From positions 652,786 to 716,785 of the forward strand of contig VZRN01005851.1 in the NCBI GenBank assembly GCA_013397935.1: a stretch of 64,000 bases of DNA, in the 5' to 3' direction. The notes below the pieces were generated by a model that searched no databases, was not told the origin of the DNA, and saw only the letters and a program-made list of their open reading frames with translations. The translations under genes were made by a program, and so were the position numbers. How positions within the stretch are numbered: position 1 is the first letter of the stretch; each line of letters starts with the position of its first letter. Origin of the DNA: Dasyornis broadbenti. Its lineage: Eukaryota; Chordata; Aves; Passeriformes; Dasyornithidae. Below are positions 13,801 to 26,186 of the stretch, one piece after another.

Positions 13801-15557
13801 GTAATTTCTTTGAATGTTCTACATACACAGGTGAAAAAATGGAAGCAGCGATCCTGTGCTCATGCCTATCCAGAGATTTTTGTAATGAGTAAAAAAAGTT
13901 CTTGCCTTCAGAGAGACTCAGGGCCAAGAGTGCAGTACCCAAGCAGGTGACAGGCAAGACTGTGAGATGCATCCAGGGTCATTCAGCCTGCCCTGTTTCC
14001 ACCACAACATGTGCTAGCAATAGCCTTTATTGGGGTGAAGTGCCAGCTGACCAGAGTTTTGTTACTCAGTTGAAACTGCTGTTGAAGCCAGATCTAGTTT
14101 TGGACTGGGAGCCTGTTCTGTAAGATGGACTATTTTCAACACGAGGCTTTGCTAAATGTTAGAAACTAAGATCTTTCTTAGTAAGTGGGTCTGCTGGACA
14201 CTTTTTTTTAAAGAAATTGTTCTGATTAATTAATTACTTGGCTTTCAGTGAGGATTTCCAAAGACAGTCCTTTCAGGCTCAGTTGGAGATTGAGATATGT
14301 ACTTAGCCTTAAATGTGAAAAAACTTTTACTGAATTATTGATTGATAACTTCAATCATTAGTGTTTGGTTACTGAGATCTTAACAGAAGATAGGTTTATG
14401 AAAAGGCTGTGCTCAGACTCAGAAGAAGCCTGTATTTGTAAAATATTTGATTATTAAATATTAAACTAATAAAATAATTATTAAGTTCTAACATCAATCA
14501 ATACTAAATAATAGATACATTAATAATACATCTTCTGTAGTTCCTTTTTTTTGTTTGTTTTTGTTTAATAGATGAGGATTGCGCATGTAGCTAAGTGTGT
14601 TTGCAGTGACCTGAAATGGTATCTTCTAAAGATGCTCACTTGAGTTTGTGGGTTTGCTGTGGTGGTGGTTTAAGTTAGACTGTTAAGTTCATCCGTGTGG
14701 TAGGAGGACATGGAGAAAAAAAGATTGTTTTGTAAAAACTTGTAAAATCAGTTCTGAGTGACAAAACTGATTTGGAGTGGGAGGACTGAAGGAAATGAAA
14801 CTGGAAGAGGGGAGCATTTCTTCTTCTCAATTAAGGCTCTAAGAGCAATTTTTCCTAAAACCCAGCCAACCAAGAAACAAAAAATGTCTTACTAACTCCC
14901 ACATTTCCATAAGGGAAGGTATGCCTTGAAAGCCCATGTAGATTGATTTATATTTGTATACTGATTTTCTTTAGTTTGATGAGTAGATAGAAATATACTC
15001 TAGAAATTCTGATCAATCAGTTATGATCTAGAGATTACTGCATTTATAGTTTCTTTCCCTTTTATTTATCTAGATTTATTTTTTACTGTGTTTACTAGTT
15101 GTCTGCGTAATTTTGTACAAGTGATTTGATATCCATCTTCCTCACTTTCTTAACTGATTTCAAGTTAGAAAAATATTACTTTCCTGTTTTAGAAGCCCTT
15201 CAGTGTTAAATACTTTCAGGAATGTAACAGATTGAAATCTTGTGGCTATAGTGGTCATAAACATATCTTGTTATAGCTATGCTCCATAGGAAAACATGAG
15301 AATATTTTGATATTTCCTCTATTTCTGAATTAGAAAATAATGCAAGTTCTGCATTATCAGAGTAATGGAAATTGACGTAATACTTAGTTTTATGTGTGAG
15401 GCATCTCTACTTAATGTTGTTGCTTGACTGTCTCAGAAAAGCAGAATTTGCAGAGAAGCTGCAGAGGAATTTCCGCAGTGTTGACAGTAGGTCTAGTATT
15501 TTTGTTCAACCTTGTGTTTGCTTAATAAAAATATATTTGTGCATGCACTTCTCTCTA

Positions 15558-15573
15558 TATAGATGCATCTATA
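15558..15573. repeat. Perfect 16-bp palindrome
   Basis: TATAGATGCATCTATA equals its own reverse complement. About one palindrome of this length is expected by chance in a window of this size, so it is recorded only as sequence structure. Confidence 0.7.
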
Positions 15574-15728
15574 AATACAAATATGTATCAAAATATGTAT
15601 TTGGAAGTAAAATTCTACAACAATAAAAATACTTAAAGATAATTTAGTTGTATTCATATCAGTGAAAATATAACAAATTGTACAACAAGTACAGAGTAGT
15701 AATAATTTTCAAATTTCTATGCTCTTTG

Positions 15729-15756
15729 CATTTTAAGAAACATTTTTCTTAAAATG
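15729..15756. repeat. Inverted repeat, 11-bp stem
   Basis: CATTTTAAGAA at 15729-15739 pairs perfectly with TTCTTAAAATG at 15746-15756 across a 6-base spacer. The A+T richness makes a chance origin plausible. Confidence 0.7.
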
Positions 15757-17474
15757 TTCCTTTTTAGGTTCTTTCGTGGTTTAGAATTGTAGATCAGTTC
15801 TTATAGCTTTGTTATATTTAGCTTTTCTTGTTCTTCGGTCTCATTTTTATGTAAGAAAGCAACTGTGTCAACTTAGGTTCACTGAGCCTTAGTCTTTACT
15901 AAATTTTGCCATTGCTGAGAAATAGCTTGCTTTCCCATCAATGTTTGAAATATAGGTTCAAACTTTTGCAATGTAATCCAAGATTGGATTCAGAAAAATA
16001 GTCTATAAGTACCTTTCATATTTCTGATTTAATTTGCTTTTCTCTGAACAAATTTTACTTTTTGGGTTTTTTGGTGGTGGGTTGTTTGGTTTTAACAGAA
16101 AAACCCATGTTAAGGGATTAGGCTTTGGATGGATCTCAAGTGGCCCATTCAAGTAGAGTAGTTTATTCCATGTTTATTGTTAAGTGTAGAGGAAACCTCC
16201 AGTGAAACATTGATTGGTGGTTGTAACTCAAATTAAAATGGTAGATCAGAAAGTCTCACTTCCTGTTACGAGGTCTGACTTGTTGGCACTTCTGTTGGTT
16301 CCAACTGGTCTTGATCATCTTGAAAATTGTAGAGTCCTTAAAAGAAATGTGTGGTAGAATAAAAGTTAAAAGAGAAAGTGCCTTTTAAACACTGATTTAA
16401 TCTGGGAGCACAAGTACTAAAATCCAATTAAAAATAATACTGTTACTGGCAGATGAAGCACAAGGTAACATTAAAGTTTTTCACATGCCTGTTGCATTCT
16501 TTAGACTCTCTCTGAGTAGCTATTTGCAATCATTGGTGAGTCATTATCATTGCCTGTTCACAATACTTGCAAGGTTCTCAGTCATAACCATGGTGGATAT
16601 CATGAGACCATGATGAAGCTTTTAGAGTTAAAATGATAGATCTACACGTTTTGTTAACCTTCTGTCTCAGATTTAAATCTGCTCAGTTGCTATTCTCTAG
16701 GCATGCTCAGAGCTGTAACAGAGACATCAGTATATGTTGTCTCCTATACTAATATTAAATAAATATTTGCAAAGTCACTCCCACATTGGTAAACTTCTTG
16801 TATGAGCTCCCTTCTGGTCTTTTGGCAGTGTTACAGCAGCTATTCATCATTCTGTTTAGGATTTCCATTTTTATTCTACTGACATGTATTAACATTGTGT
16901 TATGATATCCAGCAATTTTAGGTGTTGGCAGCGTTTCTAAATTTATATGTTCCTGTTTTCTTTGCGATATCTGGACTTGTAGAAACACCAAGTCATGTAC
17001 AGTGATTGCCTAGCAAGTAGTTAGGGTGAATATTTAATTTATAGAGTTAGACATTAAATTTGCACAATTTAATAATTTAAGTATTTGGTTTATTGCTAAC
17101 AAACTATGGATTCATAAATTACTTTTCATAGATGGTATTTGTAATCCTGTAATAATTTAAATATTTGTATTAAATAATGCCTCTATTGAGGTATATTATT
17201 ACTTTTATTGATTCAGTAGCTTCAGTATTTGTGGTGTATATGGTGTCTAGACTGACTTTATATCACAGCCGGCTATGCTTTGGTGACCCAATTTGGTTAA
17301 ATATTTTCAGGTAGAAGTGCTTTCACTGAAAATGTCATTTTCAAAAGTTTAAAAATTGAAATATGATTTGAAAAATTTCAACAAAATTGTTTTTGCAATC
17401 CCCAGAATCCGTGAGAACATTATATTCTGTAAGACATAAAATCACTAAAGGTTTTCAGTATAAATTGAGTATGA

Positions 17475-17509
17475 TAATGTATGATAACAGACTATGTTAT
17501 CATACATTA
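17475..17509. repeat. Perfect 14-bp hairpin
   Basis: The 14 bases at 17475-17488 (TAATGTATGATAAC) are exactly complementary to 17496-17509 (GTTATCATACATTA), with a 7-base loop. The left arm overlaps a tandem decamer (GTATGATAAT, GTATGATAAC) at 17469-17488. The stem is too short for a typical pre-miRNA. It may be a local inversion duplication or the remnant of a palindromic element. Confidence 0.75.
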
Positions 17510-17981
17510 GTCTATAAATCTGTAGATTTTTTAAATAGAAATGTCATGGTCTGTAGATGGAAACAACTTCAAAATTATTTTTCTGGGTTTTTTTGCTGCG
17601 TTGTCTTTGAAATATTTTGTTTGTTTTTAATGCAAGCTATTTATCAACTGCTTTAGCCCTTGACTTAACCTCACTGCTGTGTGCGTTTGCAAGGTGTGCA
17701 GAATTCAGGGACATCCATCAGTGGCGTGTACATTGTTACATTGTTTGGAGACAAGTTGTATGTCTCTTGTATGCGTTTTGTTACTTCCCGGTAACATGGC
17801 TGTAGTGCATGGCACATACTCATACATGCTACTGCAATGTAAAGGAATTAAAATGGATAAGAATTATGGGTTTATTTTTGTTCTGATTCTTTTTTTTCTT
17901 AATTATTAATCACATGAATAAATCCCCCGATAGTCAGTTCTTTGAAAGTTTGGAGATGTGTTTTTTGCAAGTAATCGCCGG

Positions 17982-17994
17982 AAAAAAAAAAAAA
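17982..17994 (+). repeat. Poly(A) run, 13 bases
   Basis: Homopolymer of 13 A residues following a short CG-containing word. No retroelement body is recognisable upstream. Confidence 0.85.
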
Positions 17995-18208
17995 TTAGAA
18001 TTTAGAAATAAAAACCAAAGATATATTTCTTTTCCTTGAAAGATAAATACAGCAAATCATGGGTTAGGGTCTAAAAAGAAAGAAGGGGCCTCAGAATTCC
18101 AGTTTTGTAGGGTACATCAGTGTTTCAGAAATTGCAGGAGTTTTAAACTGCCATGGAAGAAGTGATCTAACTGGTGTAACAGACCTCTGATACCAAAATT
18201 TGAGTTTC

Positions 18209-18640
18209 TGTTGAAGCTTCACGAATCTGCAACACAAAAGCTATCGTACAGTAGGTACATTACTGCCCAGGAGCAGGGGTTGTAGGGCATGGACTTCACA
18301 GGATGGTGATAAGCGAAGATATTTTATTGTAAAAATCCAGGGTTCTTAAACTGTTACATTGTTATGAGTTTACATACTTGTGAGGCACAACAAACGTGTT
18401 TAACCAACCACCATAAACCACGATAGGAACATGCTTCAGGTGTAACCAATCACTAACCCCACAGTGTGAGCACTTATTGGTTCTAACAATTGTTTTCCAG
18501 TTATGTAACTTGTTTTTCACCTCTAGTTTAGCTGAGTCATTCCCAGAATGCTCTCTGGTTAGCCGAAGAAGCAGAAGTGAGCAAGGATTTTACAAGGGCA
18601 ACAAGGCCCTCATTTTGTAAGGCCTTTCTGCTCCACAACA
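18209..18640 (-). mobile_element. Solo LTR candidate, avian endogenous retrovirus
   Basis: On the minus strand the block opens with TGTTGTGG at 18640 and closes with CTTCAACA at 18209, giving the TG...CA ends and short TGTTG/CAACA inverted terminus typical of LTRs. A polyadenylation hexamer AATAAA lies on the minus strand at 18323-18328, leaving about 115 bases for the 3' R/U5 part, and CCAAT-type words (CCAATAAG, GATTGGTT) lie upstream. Length is about 430 bp. No matching target-site duplication is obvious, and no second LTR or internal gag/pol frame was found, so it is most likely solo or fragmentary. The 3' boundary might instead be at 18201. Family assignment is tentative. Confidence 0.6.
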
Positions 18641-20104
18641 CCCAGGTATCGTCAGCACATCAGCAATCAATTACAGTCATCCACTGAGGGCAAAAGTACT
18701 TTGTAGTTCGCAGCAGAATGTTTCCTGAGGATGAGTTGGTTTCATGAGTAATGCTCCTGCTAATGGGATGGAACAGCATTATCACAGAATGAATACTTTT
18801 AGGTATTAATCATTAGCCTCTTACACATATTGTGCTACAATATTCTGTAGTAAAAACAGTCTTCATTTGTGATGACAAACTGGATTGAAATATTACCATA
18901 TTATTTTGGTTGAACTGAGTGTTTAAATGCTTGTTTTTAACCGCAGAAATAACTCTTTTTTTTCCCGTGCAAAACACATAAACAAGATCTCACTGTGAAT
19001 AGGTTTAAATCTTGTGTTCTGCAGCATTTTAGAAGAAACTTGTGCTCCTTCCAACCCAGTAGTAGATTGGGTAATAGTCTTTTCAACAGTAGATTTCAAG
19101 AGTACAAAATAGTATATAACTTTAAAGGCCATTTAATTTAAAATAAGCAAGAGACATCTTACTATTTCCTATGCAGATTAGTTGGTCTGAAAACAAGGAG
19201 AAAAGCTATATGAGAATTTTGATCTATTAAAAACAGCTGTGAAAGGTATTGAAACCAACTACAATTGAAAAAAATACTGAAGAAAAACTATTTTATATAA
19301 TTACTGTAATATCAAATTTATATTAAGAAATAATTCCAAAGACCGGTGAAGATTCAGTGACTTAAACCCACAATAGGCAATATTGTAGGGTATTTCCAGA
19401 CATAAATACCATATGTGATTTGCTAATTCATGAGCTGGGAGTGCACATAGCACATCATTTTATCAACTGGTAACAAGAAGTTCTGTATGGAAACATACTG
19501 TCTGTATTGCATAAATTAGATCTGCTGTGTAAACAATTTTCATTAAGTGTTAGGTGGAGGATCTGGTCAAAGAGCTTTTAGAGCAACATATCAGGGTGGA
19601 GAGGGATCTGTGATGAAGACAAACATCATCCAAAGTCACCTGCCTGAAGCTAGCTTTTAACCAGCTCTCAGGTTTTTTCATAGATCACGTAGGAAGTCTT
19701 TACACATAACCTTTTAGTACTGTGGAATTGTTTGAGGTAAAAAAGAAAGACGTGTCTTTGTCATGGAGAAAAAATTTCTTCCAGATAGGTTCTGGAACTG
19801 AATAAAACCAAATATTGATGCACACTTCTCAGAGAAAAACAATATTAAAGAACAAAAGCATATGTCTTGAAAACCACAATAAAAGCTTTTAGAGAGTATT
19901 TGATAAATACAGAAAGGATTATTCAAACGTAATTGCAAACAAGTGATCAATTAGTGGAGTGTGTACAGCCAATGCAGATGTACACTTCAGAAAACCACCC
20001 TGCTTGACAGATGTTGATGTACTAATCAGTTAACGTTGGTAAGAGTAAGTGATAATTAGAAAATTTGGAAGGTGACTTTGCCACTAGAATTTGTCTGTCA
20101 ACTG
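18641..20104. other. Unique DNA between LTR and CR1, no gene seen
   Basis: AT-rich sequence without a recognisable element. The minus frames at 18923-19132 and 19714-19950 have no domain and no coding signature. Nothing ties this stretch to an ERV interior. Confidence 0.55.
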
Positions 20105-20843
20105 TGAAGGGCTGGGTCCTGCACTTGGGTCACAACAACTGCGTGCAGCATGGGGCAGAGTGGCTGGAAAGCTGCCCAGCAGAAAAGGACCTGGGGGTGT
20201 GGGTCGACAGCTGGCTGAATGTGAGCCAGCAGTGTGCCCAGGTGGCCAAGAAGGCCAATAGCATCCTGGCCTGTATCGGCAATAGTGTGGCCAGCAGAAC
20301 CAGAGCAGTGATTGTACCCCTGTACTCGACACTGGTGAGGCCACACTTTGAGTGCCATGTTCAGTTTTGGGCCTCTCATTACAAGAAAGGCATTGAGGGG
20401 CTGGAGCATGTCCAGAGAAGGGCAACAGAGCTGGTGAAGGGTCTGGAGCACAAATCTGATGAGCAGCAGCTGAGGGAGCTGGGGATGTTCAGCCTGGGTG
20501 AAAGGAGGGTTGGGGTGACCTTGTCACCCTCTACAACTTCCTGAAAGGAGGCTGTAGCCAGGTGAGGGTCAATGTTCTAAGTAACAAGAGAATGATGAAT
20601 GATGAGATGAAGTGGTTACACGAGGGAGTTTAGATACTAGGAAAACTTTCTTCACCAAAGGGTTTATGAAACATTGGAACATGCTGCCCAGGGAAGTGGA
20701 ATCACCATCCCTGGATGTATTCAGAAGGCGTTTGGATGTGACAGTTGGGGATGTGGTTTAGTGGCGAACACAATGCTGTTAGGTTTATGGTTGGACTCCA
20801 TGATCTTCAAGGTCTTTTCCAACCTTAACGATTCTATGGTTCT
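20105..20843 (+). mobile_element. CR1 LINE, 3' end of ORF2 plus 3' UTR
   Basis: A 5'-truncated CR1 of about 740 bp. The plus frame at 20065-20544 covers the C-terminal part of CR1 ORF2: a GWVLHLG segment, a KDLGVWVD segment, then a VPLYSTLVRPHFE segment and an ELGMFSLGERR segment, in the order known for CR1. The polymerase core with its catalytic aspartates lies upstream and is absent, so the copy is dead. The 3' UTR follows (CTGCCCAGGGAAGTGGAAT) and ends in AAGGTCTTTTCCAACC and an octamer at about 20832-20843. Truncation is the usual outcome of target-primed reverse transcription. It is the same broad 3'-end type as the 5.8 kb copy. Confidence 0.96.
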
Positions 20844-23164
20844 AACTGTTGCTGGGTTTCTCAGAGCTAAGTGTTGATTCTGTCGTGGGAGATGTAATAA
20901 GGAGGACAATCACACTTTGCAGGAACTCACGCAAACACCTCTTGCTTAAGATAGGAAAATATTGTTTCTACTCTTTTACTGTATAATGAGTTTTATTGAC
21001 ACGTAATAGGAAAAAGCTTTATTAGAAGTATACTAGAATATATCAAAGAACAATTTAAAAGTGCTATTGAGCAGGTAAAAAAGAATGAAGAACTTGACAG
21101 AGATTTGTTCTTTTTTATCCATTACTGAGATATTGTCTTGAAAAGGAAAAAGACAAATATATTTGAAGTGTTGTTAATTTTCATTAAACATACAAATATA
21201 TAAAAGTAGCTACTATGCATCTAACAAGGTATTGCAGCAATGTTTGCTGAAAATCTGTGGTTCTTCCTGTCTGTAAATTTAACTGATCATCTGTAATCAA
21301 ATAAAAAAATCACTTTTAAGACATGCATTCAGCACAATACCCAACCCAGTTTGAGAGGCTAGATCAGATAGACTTGCACATTTTGGAAGAATTCATAGTT
21401 TCTTGTAGCAAAGCTTGATAATATTTAACAAATGTGTCTTTTAAAATGTAAATGACATTCATTTCTGGGTGGCACACTTTATATTCAATTCTATTTGATC
21501 TTTTAAAATAGTTTTGCTTTTCCTGTGTATTTTCCTTTGTGGCAATTAACAGCTAATTCATTTGCTCAGTTGTGAATTGCTCTCATGATTTGTTTTCAAC
21601 CAGGTCTGTCTTGCACATCTCACTAATACACACATTAAAAAAACCCCACTCTGAGTTGCAAGTGTAATCTGCACATAAAAGCCTTTTCAATTACTTTGCA
21701 AGCAGATTCAGTTTCTGTAAATATGTTTACCAAGCTGTGCTGAAGTATGTTGAGAACTGCCTATTCTGAGTTGTTATAACTGGAATACTGTTTGCACCTG
21801 AAAATTTGTGGTTTATGTCTTGTGTGTATGTGTGGGGAAAAGAAGGGCTTGCTTTTCCCTTTGCACTCTTATAAAGTCATACATGTTTCTGTATCAAGCA
21901 AGAAGGATTGGTTTGGGATTTTTTTCTGAAAATTGACAGATAGCAGCAAGTCATTGCTCTGTCAGATCCAGTATCATGCTTATGAAAGTTGTCAGTGCCA
22001 CAGGCTTGAGGTATGGTTGCAAAACATTAAAAGTCACATAAACATAGTTCAACTTCCATAATCAAGTGTCATCCTTAAAATAGTTGTTTGGTTTTTAATT
22101 TTTTTTTTTTAAAGTTTGCTAATGGCATTTTTATTTAGAATTACAGAAATGTGTCACTATATTTGCACTTTAAAAAAATTGTACAGCTTGTACAGATTAT
22201 GTGTGATTAATATGTGGTTAATGCCTCACAAAAGGTTATTTATGTGGCTCCTTTGTAATATCATAGGACATTTCTGAGAATAATTGCTTCTTTCTGCTTC
22301 TGTATTGCCTATTTCCAAGTGGAAAAAAATTACTCTTTTTTGAGAATTATACAAATCCTGTAATAACTTTTACTCTGAATCACAGTGTTAAAATGTTTAA
22401 TATAAAGTGCCCATACTAGGTAGTACAGTTGAGATGCTATTTAATGGCTGTTATTCTGTGAATGATCTCCAATTCTGTGATGTATGTTCGTGAAATAAAA
22501 GGGCAGGAGCTGGATGAGGATCTAGTTGTGGTTCCTCAACTTTGCCTGGAGTCCTCATATTGTCCTTGATGAGCACTGACAGATGGGGATGGCTGGCTCT
22601 GAACTCCATGATATCCCTTAGGCTACAATCTCCCCTTTTTTTTTTCCTGTGTTGCTGATCCTTCACTCTCCTCTTGTGCCTAATGGAAGTTATTCACTAT
22701 TCAAGGTCTGAGAGGAGATACTGAAATTTCCATTGCTGGTCCTGTGTTTGGTGGGGCTTCTCCTTGCAGGTCTGTCCCCAGCACAAATGAAACAGAGCAT
22801 GCAGGGGACAGCTGCTGCAACTGATCAAAGCAGTGTGGTGAAACATGCCAGTGCCAAGTAAGGGAGGCATGATGAGTTGTTCAGGAAACTTGGACACAGT
22901 GGGAAGTCCCTTAGAGAAAATGTGCTTTTCTTTAGCAGCAAATTTAGAGTGTCTGTAAGTATATATGTGTAAAACTTATATGCATTACTGTTTCGTATGG
23001 TCTAATTAATTTGTGACTTCTAACTATTCAAAGGTGTGGCAAACAGAGTTTTGTGGAATGTAGATAGAATTAAAAAGGGCTAAGGAATATGACTGCTTTC
23101 TTGGAGTTGTTTTTTAAAGGAAGACTCATGCATCGTATAACTCAGTATTTTAGCTGTATGGAGT
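20844..23164. other. Unique DNA, no gene seen
   Basis: AT-rich with a T12 run near 22099-22110. The plus and minus frames near 22.4-22.9 kb fall in a slightly more GC-rich part and have no domain. A candidate conserved segment at 21470-21730 is listed separately. Confidence 0.55.
21470..21730. promoter_or_regulatory. Candidate conserved noncoding element
   Basis: A stretch free of repeats and transposons with an even word composition and several factor-like words: GGCAATTAACAGCTAATTC near 21541, CTCATGATTTG, CACTAATACACACATTAA and CTTTTCAATTACTTTGC. The AATTA-type words resemble homeodomain sites. The call rests on texture alone and has no comparative evidence. Confidence 0.15.
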
Positions 23165-23420
23165 AATGAAAAAAATCTAGTTGGGACGACAGCTCTGGAG
23201 ATCATATGGTCTAACTTGTTGAAAACAGGACTGAAGATTAGTCTATCAACAGCCCTGTCAAGCTGAGTCTTAAATATTTCCAGTGAGGCAGATTGCACCA
23301 CTTGCCTGGCAACCTGTTCCCAATGTTCAGTTGTTGAGGAATACATTCCATGCCAGTGTCTCTGTGAGCAGCTGCAGTGGGAGCTGCAGGTTGAGCTCTG
23401 GATGTTGAGAGCCCCAGGTG
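23165..23420 (-). mobile_element. CR1 LINE 3' fragment, minus strand
   Basis: Read on the minus strand, the block contains GGGAACAGGTTGCCAGGC, then CACTGGAAATATTTAAGAC, a run matching the 'rearly-truncated' CR1 tail around CTTGACAGGGCTGTTGATAG, and CCATATGATCTCCAGAG followed by a degenerate CCAAC end. That order is the CR1 3' UTR. The terminal octamers are eroded. A minus frame at 23080-23604 runs through it and into the neighbouring LTR-like block. It is a composite by chance and not a gene. Confidence 0.85.
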
Positions 23421-23424
23421 AGAG

Positions 23425-23790
23425 GTCATGAAAGGCTGACCCTTTGCAGAACTGAGGGTGCAGGGACCTGTGGCCCAGCCAGGAGTTCGAGTACTCAGGG
23501 AATGTGAGCTGATGGCTCCAGACTGTGGTACGCTTAGACTGTGAGATTATAAAAGTCCGGGGTTTCCTTTGTTCAGGGTCCCTGCTCAGAGGCACCCAAC
23601 TCAAGCTGTTATTTTGTTATTGCACCATGATTAAATTATTTTTAGCATCCAGACAACTGAAACTCTGCTATGGAAAACTTTGTCCAACTGTGTGAGTGTG
23701 GGGTGTACAGGGAGCCAAGCAGGGCACCTGTCTGGTCAGTGGAGCTGGTGGTTGGACAGGAAGGTAGGTTTCCTTAACACAGTGATCCTC
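23425..23790 (+). mobile_element. LTR-like block with TATA box and poly(A) signal
   Basis: A TATAAAAG box at 23548-23555 is followed 75-85 bases later by an ATTAAA hexamer at 23630-23635. Between them is the GTCCCTGCTCAGAGGCACC type of R-region wording, and downstream lies TTGTCCAACTGTGTG. That U3-TATA-R-poly(A)-U5 spacing is what a retroviral LTR shows, and the block has a different composition from its surroundings. The left edge abuts the minus-strand CR1 and the right edge is not defined. No target duplication or internal retroviral frame is visible. It could instead be a degraded unrelated promoter-like sequence. Confidence 0.42.
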
Positions 23791-26186
23791 CCAATGTGGG
23801 GTTGTTCTTTTTTTTAATTAGTATTATATGAGGTTGGTATTTCCACTGTTTTCATTTCTGCCTGTTGCTTCTGGTTGTGTCATCTTTGATTCTTATATAG
23901 AATGTACCTCCATCTGCTCTTTCCACTGCCTTAAAGTATTAAAAGCCATCTTTTCTATAGGCTGAATAAGCCAAACTACTTTAACCATGTTTATTATGTC
24001 ATGTTCTTCAGTGCTTTACTCACTTTGGAGACCTTCCACTTTTGTGGAGAACACTTGGTAACCTCTATTTTTTTCATTGTCGCTCTTGAACTGGGATTAT
24101 CAAAGCCAATGGAACATATTGAAAATGTGGACTTCTAAATGCTGAAGAAAAGCTGGGAAATGAAATAGGATAGAATGAGAGGAAAAGAGAATTAATTTAC
24201 AATATGGTATTAACAATATTTCAAAATATGTACTTCTCTGTTGTGTCTTTGTGTTTTGGACACAGTGGCTGCCCCCTATCCCCTCTCAGTTGATGTGTAA
24301 ATTATTGGGGGTTTTTTCTATGCTTTTTAAGAAATCTTGGTAGAAAGGGGTTTTCTCAGCACGTCATGAAATCCATGTTAATAGATCATTCCTACAGAGG
24401 ATGCTGACCTTTCTGTTCTTTAAACTATGTGATAGTCACGGTGTTTTATTCAACTAACAATGATTGTAATTCAAACGAGCAGGTCCGCATGCCACCAGAA
24501 CCTGTTATTCCAGAACCTGAGCAACCTTGAAGGACAGTGCATTGGATATCCAGTGCTTGCTGTTATTCTTGGAGCACTTTGCCCTTGGAGTTCTCAAAAA
24601 CATGTGTATTCATTCTCCTTCAGAGAAACTAAATGCAGTGTCTTTTGATCAGCACAGAAGGCAGTATTTACAAACAAGTTTGCCTAATATGATGTGGAAG
24701 AAGATGCTTCCAGCTCATAGTCTTTAGTAATGGATTACTTGTCAGAGGGAAAGAAATAAAATAGTCAAAATATTTTTATTAGCAAACTGCTAATAAAAGT
24801 AATTGTGGTGGCTTGTATCCTATAGAAATCAAAGTCTCTGTATACTGTCATCTCATCTCATCTCTTTTTTCTTTGAAGTGCTTTCAATGACTTTGTCAGC
24901 TCCACTGCCCATTTGTTGTTTGTGGGTAGTTCTTAAGACAAAACCCAGCACTATGTCTGTCAGGCACTGTCTTTGGTCTGTGTAATATTCATTGTTCATG
25001 GGACATGACAGATAATAGGTGAACATCTCTTGGTTAAAAACAAAGTAAAAAGCACAGTCTCCTTATACAAGCAGGGAAACCAACAGAAGAGAAGAACTGA
25101 AATAATAAATGAACAGTCAGCATTTCAACATTTTCAGTCTTTGCTACATTAGCATAGTATTGTGTTCTAATTGAAAACCACTATAGAAATAACACAGTAG
25201 CTCTTTTTTGTTCTCCCCTGCCTCTGCAATATCTAGAGAGTACTTGGTTTCTTAATTGGTTTGTTTTCTTTGTTTATAATGATAGGTGAAAAAACCTGAG
25301 ATACATGGGCAGTATGAGACTTTAGGTCCAGGTGATCAACCTTTCTGGAACAGAAGGCCTGTGAGGCCCATGTTCCCTGATCAGTGCTGGGAACATTGCA
25401 AAGCCTGGATTCCAGAAACACACATTTTACAGTGAGCTAATTCAGTATTTTGTTACTCTATTTTCATATGAGTAAGAAAAATGCAGAGAATATTTTCAGG
25501 GCTACCTCTGAATCCATCATAATATAGCAGAATGTTCAATCATTAATTATCTTTCCTATTCAAAATGCTTGTTTATGTCTTTGTTTGTTTGCTTAGATAA
25601 GTCTGCCTGCCATCAGGACACATACTATGTGGGGGGAAAAAACTCCCACAAACAAATCTCATGTCACCTTAATATGACTGAAAATTCCCAAAATGCTAAG
25701 AGATATGCTGAACAGTACCTTAGTTCTTGAAAAAGATCGGACATTAAAATAGAGAGTAAGAATAATCCCTGGTCCTTCAGGCTAGAGGAGATGCAGTTGG
25801 CAACTTATTTTTGCTATGCCTCCTAGTCCAAAAAAACCCAAAAAACTGTCCTAGTAAACTGCTTGTAAAGTTAGATGTACTCATAAACCCACCAGCATTT
25901 CATTGTTCCATGTCTAAATTGCTGTACCTGGAAGTGGTACCCATCTCTCATACATTGGGATACACCCTTGTGTGTTACCATCTGCCTGTGTGTTGGGACA
26001 AGTTCCAGGCATGTGCCAGGCACATTTTCTCATGTCTTATGATTCCCTTTGAAGATTTCTATGCATAAAGCAGGGAAGGGGCTAAAACATGTAATGCAGG
26101 TAGCAGGGTTACTTAGTACTCTGTAGAGTGCTTCTGCACCACAGTTTATGTGTACACAGTATTTGTAATCCATCTTCTAATAAGAT
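23791..26186. other. Unique DNA, no gene seen
   Basis: No element or exon was recognised. The open frames at 24460-24727, 24803-24985 and 25811-26068 are under 90 codons and lack domains. Confidence 0.55.

Larger units (their letters stand above)
6104..18208. other. Long unique stretch, no gene seen
   Basis: Twelve kilobases of AT-rich DNA with no recognisable transposable element and no convincing coding exon. All open frames are under about 95 codons and none shows a domain. Entries listed separately are a TAAT-rich segment near 8 kb, hairpins at 9.8, 15.7 and 17.5 kb, a 16-bp palindrome at 15.56 kb, and T and A runs at 10.87 and 17.98 kb. A purine-rich patch at about 6480-6720 has no assignable identity. 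Confidence 0.55.

Noticed and set aside
15558..15573. 16-bp perfect palindrome as a regulatory operator
   Set aside because: About one such palindrome is expected by chance in 64 kb, and there is no gene next to it.
23080..23604. 174-codon minus frame, the longest in the window
   Set aside because: It is a chance fusion of CR1 3' UTR sequence and the antisense of the LTR-like block. CR1 3' UTR is non-coding.
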